Shown: piece by piece, positions 1 to 8,853 of the stretch | Position numbering within the stretch: position 1 is the stretch's first letter | Layout of the letters: every line of letters begins with the position of its first letter | NCBI GenBank assembly: GCA_015680635.1 | Contig: JAABOA010000035.1 | Location: forward strand, 1 to 18,988 | Source of the DNA: Lunasporangiospora selenospora | Lineage: Eukaryota; Mortierellomycota; Mortierellomycetes; Mortierellales; Mortierellaceae | Direction of reading: 5' to 3' | Length of the DNA stretch: 18,988 nucleotides | Translations under genes and position numbers: made by a program | The notes under the pieces: model-generated | Database searches by the model: none | What the model was told of the DNA's origin: nothing | Seen by the model: only the letters and a program-made list of their open reading frames with translations

Positions 1-21
1 AAGATAATGTGGGATACATAC

Positions 22-3000
22 CTCCTCGGGTCCATCATCATTGGTCGAGATCCAGATCCTGCACCATCAGATCGACTTCCGCCGGCACCACCTATGCTGC
101 CCATGCCACCATACCTTGACCGGTCCTCATCCTTGGATCCGCGACGCTTTGCAATATCAAATCCAATCCTTGGAATCTGGTCCATTGGTGTGCCTGCGAC
201 AGCCCCCGTGGCTGAGAACGAGGGTGGAATCATGCTGGGTGGGAAGGGTGGCATTCCAACTGAAGCGGCCGGGTTCATAAATGGTGGCATGCCCATGGGC
301 ATCATCCCTGACATAAAGCCCATAGGCATGGGGGGGTGTCCACCGCTTCCTCCATACATTCCCGGTCCCATACCAAAGCCAAAGCCCGGAGGTTGCTGTG
401 CTGGCTGCTGCTGTTGAGCTGCAGGGTTGATGTGGTTCGGGTCAATGACATAGTTGTTGAACAGTTGAATCTATGGATAAAATCAGAGTGATGGTGTAAG
501 CAGGGTTGGATTTTTTCTTTCTCTCTCTTAAAATGACATTGGCACCTCATAAAGAATTAAGAATACTTCATTTACATTATTCTCGAGCGTCTTGACTTCC
601 TCTGGATGCTTGGAGCGGATATGTTTATGCACAAACTCATCGCCACGGAAGGGCTTTGTGCAGATCTTGCACCTGAACTTTGTTGGCTCATCCTGTTGTG
701 TCTTGCTCTGCAAGAACTTGAGTACATTCCTATGGTGAAAAGTCAAGCCGATATTGGTTCCATTTTATGTTAGTCAACTCTGCTCAATTATCAATCGAGC
801 TATGCATCCTGAAGATCCAGACTAGGGGTAACTCATTACTTTTCCAAGGACTTTCCACCGAGCTTGACAAGCTCTTCATCTGTGGGTGGTTTAATCCGAA
901 GATTCAGCTTTTGCTCTAGATTCTTGACCCAAGTTGCACCTACAGTAAGATTAAAAAAAATTAAAAAATTCAGAGTTAGTTTCATCCAATAAAACTCTTG
1001 CTTCTTGGCAGTTGACAGTAAGGTCTGTCATCTCGAAAAGAAAAATGAGAAAGTTAACCATCACACAATACCTTTAGTGTTGTTCACAGGCGCCTTAACA
1101 TCGGGATTACGGAAATGCCTGCTGCACTTGCGAGCAAACTCTTCGACATTGTCACTATCTCCTCCGCAGTAGTAGCAAAACAAGTGTACCTGGCGCAGGT
1201 ACTCAATATACAGGTCCAATGAACGGCGCTAGAGTAATCCAAGCAATCGAGATAAAGTCAGATACAGAATTACTTTTTTGAAAAGAAAAGAAAGAAATAG
1301 GTTTACCCCAACAGAGACTTACCACCTGAACAATCTTTACAGGTGCTAATGCACCCTCTTCTTGGTCACCATCGTCCATTTTGTTGTCAAGAGTAGGCAG
1401 GATTACATCCTTCAATCTTGCCTCCAGGAGAGCTGCACCATCATACCTGCCGCCTCCTGCCCCAGTGTCGTCGTCCCTTTCCATTGCCTCTGCACCGCCC
1501 TCTGCTGAATGTTCACTCTTTGCTAGATTCTCGTCACAGACCCTGACAAGAGTCTTGGCAAGTTCATAGTCTGCCTCAGTGCGGTCGTCACTGTTGGCAA
1601 TCTCATGTGTGTAGCGTGCACGAGTAGGGCGATGGTCTGCAGTGGACACTTGGAAATCTTCTGTGGCTGGGTCCGAGATCTTTTCGAGTGCTTCTTGGAG
1701 ATCCGTTCCTTGTTTGAATTTGATCCACCCAATGCGCTGCAAATCTTTTAAAGGATGCGGTTCGGAAAGTGAGAGCATCATAAAGCCTCCGACCTTTTTA
1801 CAGCGCTGGAATGCGTCAAAGTGAAAAGCAAAAATCAATGTCAGTACTCGAGGAGGGGCTAATCATAAACAGAAATAACAGTTGACATGGAGAGGCAAAA
1901 AAAAAAAATAGATAAACTTCTTACTTCGAGAAGAGAATCCCGAGTTACATTGGGGAGTATTGTCCTCAAGTACAACCACACAGGTGAGCTATTGTCGTCG
2001 CCACCGACTTTGACATCTCCATCCTTATCTGTCTCGCCATTGCCGGCCTCGGACGTTTCGCCTTCAGCTTTGCTCTTACTATTCTTTGCCTCTGTTGCTG
2101 CTGCTGCATTCTTCTTTGCTACAACCTCATCGCAAGTCGCGTTGTCGTATTTGCCGGCAGCCAGATCGATCGCAAACTTGTCAAACAGAGATTGTTTCAA
2201 TGCAATCGCCTCCTCTGTCCTCGACTTTGACAATTCTGGGTGGTATTTTTCCTGGAACCACGCCTCCGTCTTGTGTGCTTCAAAGAATGCATTCAAGTGC
2301 TTGGCTGTGAACTCTTCGCGGTAAGCGGAATAACGAGTCTGTAGCTCCTCATCAGTGTATCGCTTATATCGGTGCGAAGCTCGGTCAAGGCTTCGAATAT
2401 AGTCGCAGTAGTGTTTGAAAGAGATCATATAGTCGAGCTTCATTGGATCGTCCATCCTGTCAAACCCGCCGCCGCCACCGCCGCCACCGCCACCGCCGTT
2501 GTTGTTGTGGCCACCCCAGCCATGGTGCATATCCGGGCCACCATGGCCGTATGGAGAGTCATGACCATCCAAATCACCATAATCATCACGACGCCTACAA
2601 TGACAGGAGGTGAATGGAGTCTTGTTAGTGCGCAAGTTCAATCAATGCTACAACTGACATGAAGGTCGTTCACGCCAGAGCGTTAAAGTTCGCCCTCCAA
2701 GATAACAAGGGTGAGGAAACTAGTGCCCAGGTTATGTTTCCCAGATATTTCTCGGTTGTCCTGGCACTCTCGCGTTCTAGCGGGCAAAGCATGATTCATG
2801 CGTGCCATATTACACTCCCCCTCCCCCTCTCTTTCCCCTTCCCTGGTATCTCCTCACAACTCCTGCATCAAAATCTCGCTTTGCCAGTTTTCTTTTCCGC
2901 TTGTATGCATGGGAATAGAGTACCTTGATCCACGGTATTCAGGGTCATGGCGGCCGTAATGATCTGGCCGGCTGTAGCGGGGTGCTGGGTTGTATCCATC

Positions 3001-3447
3001 ACGCTCGTAGTTAGGAATGTAGCGATCGCCTGGTTCTACGGAGTCACCGTCCTTGGAAGGCGAGCGGTTCCGCCTTGGCCGCCTCTCTATAGAGAAAACA
3101 GAGACAAAAGGTCGCCCAGGTTCAAGGAGTGGCGAGACTCTCGGTGATTAGGGATGCAAATATAAAAAAAAGTATCATCCAATTTGCATTTCTGAATCAG
3201 AATCTCCTTTTTTCTCATTCCATCCTTGTTCGCTCATTCTAAAAGAGAGACAAAAGGATGGCGGAAGGGGGCTGAAGGAAGAGAGGCGCTTACCTCTGTC
3301 GTCAGGGGAGGCCGAGGCCTTTCTTCGTCTTTTGTCTCGACCAAAGTCATCTTTCTCTGGACTTCTTTCGCGGCGGAACCGGTCACGGCTCCGCGACATC
3401 GAATCGTCGTCCGAATAATCTCCGCGACCGTAATAATCCTTTGGCAT
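22..3447 (-). CDS. ARS2: ARS2/SERRATE-family RNA-processing zinc finger protein (3' end off window)
   Basis: ARS2 proteins link the nuclear cap-binding complex to RNA maturation, decay and small-RNA pathways. I read eight exons on the minus strand: 3294-3447, 2924-3086, 1925-2594, 1323-1805, 1072-1228, 840-939, 576-729 and 22-470. All seven introns are GT-AG and keep phase, giving 776 codons plus two bases. A donor GTATGT at 21-16 opens an eighth intron, so the short C-terminal exon lies outside. In order: a basic RS/RD-rich N-terminus with a KRRRK nuclear-signal-like patch (residues 1-105); a Gly/His linker with 11 Gly; the SERRATE/ARS2 N-terminal helical domain (about 157-235, containing FKHYCDYIRSLDR); an acidic linker; an RRM-like fold (about 310-375, FMMLSLSEPHP); a helical segment with EYLRQVH and CYYC; a C2H2 finger (C596, C599, H612, H617); FNNYVID; and a Met/Pro/Gly-rich tail. 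Spacing from the finger to FNN equals that recalled for human ARS2 and fixes the donor at 575. The start is the first ATG of the Arg/Asp-rich exon. Confidence 0.93.
2465..2497 (-). repeat. Poly-glycine codon run in ARS2
   Basis: Eleven consecutive glycine codons (GGC/GGT, last one GGG) follow three Asn codons, at residues 139-149 of the predicted protein, just before the conserved N-terminal domain. The GGC/GGT mixture suggests an old trinucleotide expansion that has been partly scrambled. It probably acts as a flexible linker. Confidence 0.9.
2595..2923 (-). other. Unusually long intron 2 of the ARS2 gene (329 bp)
   Basis: The donor is GTACTC after TCAAG (2923) and the acceptor TTGTAG (2595). 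Splicing gives a clean split Arg codon (AG|G). The intron is two to three times longer than most others here. On the minus strand it carries a purine-only stretch (the plus strand at about 2817-2843 is C/T only). I looked for C/D-box and H/ACA snoRNA signatures and saw none I would defend. Confidence 0.75.
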
Positions 3448-3469
3448 GGGTGCTTAACTGATCAGTTGG

Positions 3470-4205
3470 GAGAAAGCTGTCTTGGAGGAAGAACAGACTG
3501 GTGAAGATTCCTGATCAGCCAATGAAGAGGAAGAAGAAAAGAGAAGAAAATGTCAGCGCATGAGACGATGGAAGAAGAATGAAAAGGGAAAAGGAACCGA
3601 CAAAGAAAAATATAAGAAATAAAAAGAGAAGTGATAATTGAGGATGGAAGTGGCGCGTAGACGAGGATGAGGTAGCAAAAGAACAGAGTGGATCTCTGTC
3701 TCTTTTTTTCCCCCTGAAACAGGCTAGAAAGGAATGAGTGGAGAGGCGATGGAGAAAGAGGCCGGGCAAAGAGAGAGATGACCACTGCCGAAATGATTTC
3801 TCCTGGAGGATCATACAATTAGACAGACTGTTGGCCGATCAGAAAAGTGAGGATGGGGATGGGGCCGACCGCGTTCATGTTCATTGCCCTTTCTTTGATT
3901 TATTGTGTTCTTCAGTGAGTGTGAATGAGAGAGCGAGAAGCGAAAGAGTGCAGAGAGTCTGGTGAAAACGGATGGAGTGACAAGCGGATAGAGCCGAATG
4001 GGCAATGAAGACAAGGAGAACATGCACGAAGGAAAGGACAACAACTGGACAGATGAAATAGAGTCTGGGTGAAAGGAAAAATGAGGATGGGAATGAACGT
4101 ACACAAGCAGAGAGCGGCGAGGATGCGGAAAGATGAAGATAGATTGGAAGAGAGAGAGAAGAGAGAGGAAGAAGAAGAAATAAAATGGAGGAAAAAAAAA
4201 AGGTC
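3470..4205. promoter_or_regulatory. Purine-rich (plus) / pyrimidine-rich (minus) leader and promoter region of ARS2
   Basis: The plus strand is heavily biased to A and G, purest at about 4133-4203 where it is almost only GA repeats ending in an A run. On the minus strand, that of ARS2, this is a C/T-rich tract immediately upstream of the ATG, typical of fungal core promoters and 5' leaders. A possible leader-intron acceptor is present on the minus strand: GCTGAC branch-like sequence, long pyrimidine tract, then GATCAG ending at 3511. Possible donors are GTATGA (about 3815) and GTACGT (4102). No TATA box was assigned. The long ORFs here are low-complexity Ser/Phe/Leu artefacts. Confidence 0.5.
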
Positions 4206-4276
4206 CGACATGTGTTCGATATCCCCGTCCCCCTAGCCCATTTAGATCACTTTCACATCAAGGAGTACAGCAAGGG

Positions 4277-4480
4277 TCATTGAGGCAGCGCTCTGGCAAG
4301 CACCATACATTCAAGAGCGCTAATCTCACTCATTAAACAACGCTGTATCAATTCCTCGCATTCATCCATCGACATTACGCAGTTGTCAGTGCCCATGCGC
4401 ACCTTCCAGCGCGGCCAGCGCGGACGACACGTCACCGAAAAAACTTTAGCGCGATCGTTGGACACAATTGGAGACATCAA
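4277..4480 (-). CDS. Possible short ORF of unknown function (67 codons)
   Basis: ATG to TGA, with no recognisable domain. The product starts MMSPIVSNDRAKVFSV and holds four Cys in its C-terminal half (DNC, DEC, QRC, LEC). A tandem 9-base duplication, CCAGCGCGG twice at 4406-4423, encodes its RPRWPRW segment. Codon choice looks more gene-like than in the surrounding ORFs. No intron-linked neighbour could be joined to it. It may be a small gene, a fragment of a decayed one, or chance. Confidence 0.2.
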   Translation of the reverse strand: MMSPIVSNDRAKVFSVTCRPRWPRWKVRMGTDNCVMSMDECEELIQRCLMSEISALECMVLARALPQ

Positions 4481-5569
4481 GAAGTATCAACTTTTTTTCG
4501 CTTGCTCGTTAGCCCTCGTAGCTTGAATACTATCAACTAGAGGCGAAAACCAATCGATCTTGATGGACACGCGCAGGATGAGTTCCTTCTCTGTGTACAA
4601 GTGTGGGTTATAAACACAAGATCGAAGATGGTAAATTAGTATACATCTCGCAATCCTAACAGCAGTGTGTCCGGTCATGCAACATGTAGCTGTTCATATC
4701 AATGTTCATGATGAACTGTATGATGAGTATGCCTGGCTCTTTGGTAGGAAATCAACTATACCTCTGGGTCAACTTGACTGCCTTGGCTCTCTCATGTCCG
4801 ATCAGAAACTTGTAACTTGGGCCACCCGTGGAGGAATTTCGCTTGCTTGTACTCAGTGAAAAGTCAAGAATCAATGATGAGCAACTCTTTTAACTGCATT
4901 TCCTGACCTATGACAACTGGGGCTAGTCTCCACGTAGCTGATTGCAGTGGCAGATGCCCACTTGATATGACATCTTGTTTATTAACCGGTGCATGTTTTT
5001 GTACATCCATAGGTAATTTAGAAGCGACGTAGCTAACGAGAAGGCCAAGATAGACTCACTCATGTTGTGCACGATGAGAGGGCCCCTTTCGTGCATAGGC
5101 AAAAGTCCCAAAGCACCAGAACAACGAACGAAATATTGGATAGAATACACGCTCTCTTGGGGTGGAGCGAGGTTATTAATGCCTGAACGAAGTTTGTTTT
5201 AAGGTATTACTAGACCTTCCCTGGTCTTATTGTTTTCCGGGCTGCAGGAAACGCAGTCAATAAAGAGACGGAAGGACAAGAAGATCCGATCAAGCAGTAT
5301 CATTTCCAGATCCTAGAACCGCGTTTGAGAATAGATACTTCCCGAGTAGCACCTTGAAAGGCTCTGACAAGAGTCTCTGTCGAGAGAGGGAGAAGGAGAG
5401 GAAAGCTCTTTGCCCAGGATAGGCTATTGATCCGTAAAAGTAGCGGTTTTGAGAAAGTCCTGTGCACAAAGAAACTGTCTTTTTCCTGAACTCATTGCAG
5501 GTACACCAATTATCGGCTTGCTTCAAATAAATCTGTGACTGCGTTTCGTTAGTTTAGTTTTGTTTAGTT

Positions 5570-5580
5570 GGGGGGGGGGG
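5570..5580 (+). repeat. Homopolymer run of 11 G
   Basis: An uninterrupted run of 11 G lies 22 bases upstream of the proposed ATG of F-box gene A, following a T-rich TTTAGTT segment. Such runs are prone to slippage, in the genome and in sequencing, so its length may not be exact. Confidence 0.9.
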
Positions 5581-5602
5581 TTGACATTGCACTCATTGAA
5601 AG

Positions 5603-8600
5603 ATGAAGAAGATCAAGTACATTAGAAATGCTCAGGACGCCGACAGCCAAGGTCTGTTCATCAGCCCTTACATCCGAATCTTTAAAGAAAGGAATAGACA
5701 CTCACCGGCGTTCTATCTTTCTCTCGATAGATAGTCCACGGCTACAGAGGCTACCTGACGAATGCCTCCTTCTCATTATCAATGAGTTCAGGTTCAGTTT
5801 CCGTACGCTTTACAAACTCCTTACTGTGAACCGCCTCTTCTTTGATGAGTCTCTGAAGCTGCTGATGAGTCTTCTATTGAAGAATTGGTCAATGGACAGG
5901 CTCCACAGGAACGCTCTGCGTCTGAATGCTCGAGAGCTCGTATTGGCCCTTGTCCTTCGCTCAACCTTACAACGCGAGTGGTTGAGACGACAGGGTGTGG
6001 TCGAACAGCTGGGACAGTGGAAAGATAAGCGTCGAGGTCAAAGAGGAGGAGAACAAATACTATCCATTCAAGAGTCCAACCCCTTGACCTCAGGCTGGCC
6101 ACAAGCCTTACGGAACCGTCCCAAAGGGGCCAAGTTTTTGAAAGATCTGGATTCAATCATGAGAGAGTATGGATTGACACTTACCTTCTCCTCCATTAAT
6201 CCCAAGAAATTGTATTTTCAATTTACCACGGTGGACTACTCAGCATACTTTACAACCCATTCCACCAGTGACATTACATATGTTTTTCTCTCCTCAATTC
6301 TCGAACTTTGGATACCGAGTAAATCAAGACCATCGCTACCTGCTGGTTCAGAGACTGAGGAGGAGGAGGAAGAGGAGGAAGAGGAAGAGATGGAATCAGA
6401 GATAACAAGAGCTACCAGAGCTTTTGTTCGATTCCTGCTTCAGCACAATTATCAACACATCACGCACCTTGAATTCAATCTGCATGAATCGGCTTATTAT
6501 ATCCAATATGCTGCCATAATGCCAAGACTTAAAACTCTGAGTGTCCGCGCGATGGATTCCTTTGACAATCGCGTCGCATTTACACTCGAAGCTGCTCGCT
6601 TTATCCGACTGAATCAAGAGACATTTCCATTTAAACCACGATTGGACCTTGAAATTGTTACACAAGCCTTTTACTCCACTTTATCCAAGATCACACCAAG
6701 CGGATCAGAACCAGAGGACTGGATAGCAGAACCAGAGGGCTGGATAGCAGAACCAGATGACTGGATAGCAGAGCCAGAGGACTGGATAGCAGAACGCCGA
6801 TTATACAGTAGGATTGTCTTCCCGCTACGAAGGCTTTGCGAGGCCGTTGGACGTCCAAGATCGATTGATACAAGTCACTTGCCGTTTTTCTATGAAGAGC
6901 CGCTCTCTGTCGAGACCGAGAATCTCGTATCGTTGGTGGATCATGATATTTATCGTTGGGAGGCCGGTGAGGGTCCAGCGATGGAGAAGTTCTTCAGACG
7001 TTGTCATGGGCTACTAAGTCTCGAGATGGCCGTAGGAAACGTTCATCTTTTCCAATGGGTCAATACCTTTACAACTACTGTGGATCGAACGAACGACCCT
7101 CTCGTGTCAACAAACCACCAGCGGCCACTCGCTAAACTCTTGCGACTATCGCTATGGTCTAAACGCGAATACTGGCTTCTAATCAAAGCCCTGAATGACA
7201 TAGTGGCTATTTCTGGAGAGAGTCTCAAAACCATCCTGATCGAAGAAAAATCCTCCGCACCGCATTCCCAAAAAGACTACACGAGGGCAATTTTGCTTGG
7301 AAACTCTCCAGAGGCGCAACGCATCCCCAGAGCAACCACTATCGGACTTGATTGGTATCTTCCAAGAGTGCGCGAGATCAAACTTTTGTTTAGAGGGACG
7401 GTTTCGTATGGGTCATTTGATCAATGCCCGCTTCTTGAGAGTCTCTGGATCGAAAGCAAAAAGAGGCTCAACTTTGATCCTATCCTTTTCGACCAGATAG
7501 AGTCATTTCAGCAGACGGCCTATTTGAAGTCACTACCACTCTTGTCAATCTGGAATCTCCCCAGATTGAAATTTCTGCACCTCTCAGGCATGGTTACTAT
7601 TCAGTTTAACTTTGAGTCCTTCAGGTTCATGAAGAGCTTACAAACGCTAGAAATGAATGTGAGTAATGAGGGATGGCTCCCAAGTTTTGCAAACATGTAT
7701 GTTAATCTATGTCCCGGCGATTTTCAATCAATCTTTGTAAGTATAAGGAACCATTGCATATTTGATTTCTTTGACGGTTGTTCCCCTCACCTGCCGCTAT
7801 ACTAATTTCCCAAATGGTATTGTTTCGACTTTAGAACAATGTAAGAGAGGAAAGGGATCTACCGCTTATCCAGGATCTCAGTCCTAGATTTTACCCTTGG
7901 CACTGGTCCTCCGAATCATTATCCAAAATTAATATCAATGGTCCTGCAGCAATGATGTTCCATCTTGAGCAACTCGCACTATTTCCAGCACTTGAGCTTC
8001 TTCATCTCGAAACCCCTTTCAGAGAAAGGTATATCTTTCTGAACACACGAGACGAGGCCTTGGCTAAGCTCTACTCTTATCAGACTCTGATTCCACTGGA
8101 GCCATCTTTTGACCTTAATCGCATTCTGGGTCAAAAATCCGCCTCCATGTCTTCACCAGCGACTGAGTATCAGTCAGAGCATACGAAACAAGCACCCGAT
8201 GAATCTATGGCGCCCTCAAAAATCCATGGAGTCGATAGCAACGTTGTTTCTGATCCACCAGTATCTCATTTTTTACGCTTGTATCTGACGAGTAAGCTTC
8301 GGCATCTCCACTTCTCCGGTGGATGGGGCGCTGTCGGACCAAATACTTGGACCCAGATATTGACAAATTATGCTCCCCATATCTGTGAATTCTATGGATT
8401 CCGAGATCTGGACCCTTCTATTCAAGTACGAGATTTTGAAAGGGCATTCAAGATCTTCAAGAAAATGGATGATACCCTAAACAACACACAGAATATGGAA
8501 GAAATTGTTGATGTTTCATATCAGGACCGCTTATGCTACCAAGCAGAGAGCACACTAAAAACACTGTATGTGATTTTCTTTGAAGGCATAATCTCCAAGT

Positions 8601-8728
8601 CCTGTCAAGAGGACTTGGGGTTGAAGGCAATTACTGTTGACAATAGAGAAGACTGCAAATGGGTACCAGGATTACGGGTATATGAAGTTTTGGAAACCCT
8701 ATCCTGTCATTCTCCTATATCTATGTAA
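5603..8728 (+). CDS. F-box/leucine-rich-repeat-like protein, paralogue A
   Basis: Probable substrate-recognition subunit of an SCF ubiquitin ligase; the substrate is unknown. Exons 5603-5651, 5731-7736 and 7835-8728 give 982 residues. Intron 1 (79 bp, GTCTGT...GATAG) is phase 1 and intron 2 (98 bp, GTAAGT...TTTAG) is phase 0; both sit at the same points in paralogue B. The start is the ATG at 5603, first after an in-frame TGA at 5597. An unspliced model from ATG 5628 (1000 residues) also stays open. The F-box-like motif is at about residues 17-65 (RLPDECLLLIINEF, then LLTVNRLFF). Then come Arg/Leu-rich helices, an 11-Glu run (226-236), QHNYQHITHLEF, four 7-residue repeats (343-370), the block RPRSIDTSHLPFFYEEPLS, and irregular Leu-rich repeats (CPLLESLWIES, LPRLKFLHLSG). 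No signal peptide or membrane segment is seen. F-box assignment is by motif only; the C-terminal 300 residues have no named domain. Confidence 0.8.
6357..6389 (+). repeat. Poly-glutamate (GAG/GAA) codon run in F-box gene A
   Basis: Eleven Glu codons in a row, mixed GAG and GAA, follow SET. Paralogue B has only ETSEEQTDTEK at the same place, so the run expanded in A or shrank in B. The codon mixture suggests it is not a fresh slippage product. Confidence 0.9.
6708..6791 (+). repeat. Four tandem 21-bp repeats encoding EP(E/D)(D/G)WIA
   Basis: Copies lie at 6708-6728, 6729-6749, 6750-6770 and 6771-6791, each differing from the consensus at no more than about two positions. They encode EPEDWIA, EPEGWIA, EPDDWIA and EPEDWIA, and stay in frame. 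Paralogue B has one diverged unit (AHEGWMA) at the equivalent point, so the array is a lineage-specific expansion inside a linker. Near-identity of the copies argues that it is recent. Confidence 0.95.
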
Positions 8729-8853
8729 TTGTAAACCAACTCTCTCTATTTGTGAGGAGCGAAAATAAACATTATGGGCTGCTATCTAGCTCTCTCTCTT
8801 TTTATTTTTTATTTTTTTTATTCTCCATGAGAATGACAACCTCTTCAGGTATT
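8729..8853. terminator. Shared convergent 3' region with poly(A) signals on both strands
   Basis: Only 125 bases separate the stop codons of paralogues A and B. A plus-strand AATAAA lies at 8764-8769, 36 bases past the stop of A. Minus-strand AATAAA copies lie at 8801-8806 and 8817-8822, about 30-50 bases past the stop of B. The centre is T-rich. Cleavage sites of the two genes probably fall close together or cross, so the mRNA tails could overlap. Confidence 0.6.

Larger units (their letters stand above)
3448..5602. other. Intergenic region between divergent ARS2 and F-box gene A
   Basis: No gene here is supported by homology, splice structure or codon pattern. The left third is the purine-rich ARS2 leader. 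A 12-base perfect palindrome, AACTGATCAGTT, sits at 3456-3467, a few bases upstream of the ARS2 ATG. From about 4210 to 5602 the composition is normal and contains short ORFs only; the least random-looking are at 4277-4480 and 5290-5526 on the minus strand. An 11-base G run ends the region at 5570-5580. The region presumably holds the two divergent promoters and perhaps decayed sequence. Confidence 0.6.

Noticed and set aside
7-417. Plus-strand Pro-rich ORF at the left edge
   Set aside because: Complement of the Met/Pro/Gly-rich ARS2 C-terminal exon, whose reading frame and splice sites are well supported.
3462-4211. Minus-strand Ser/Phe/Leu-rich ORFs upstream of ARS2, which look membrane-like
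   Set aside because: Products of the C/T-rich leader tract; low complexity with overlapping frames all open, and no recognisable protein.
4665-4859. Plus-strand ORF in the intergenic gap
   Set aside because: Starts at GTG, no domain, no splice partner and no codon pattern that sets it apart from chance.
5628-7805. Single 725-codon ORF of gene A taken as a complete gene
   Set aside because: A GTAAGT donor at 7737 and acceptor at 7834 join it in phase to the downstream exon, exactly as in paralogue B. Codons after 7736 are intron.
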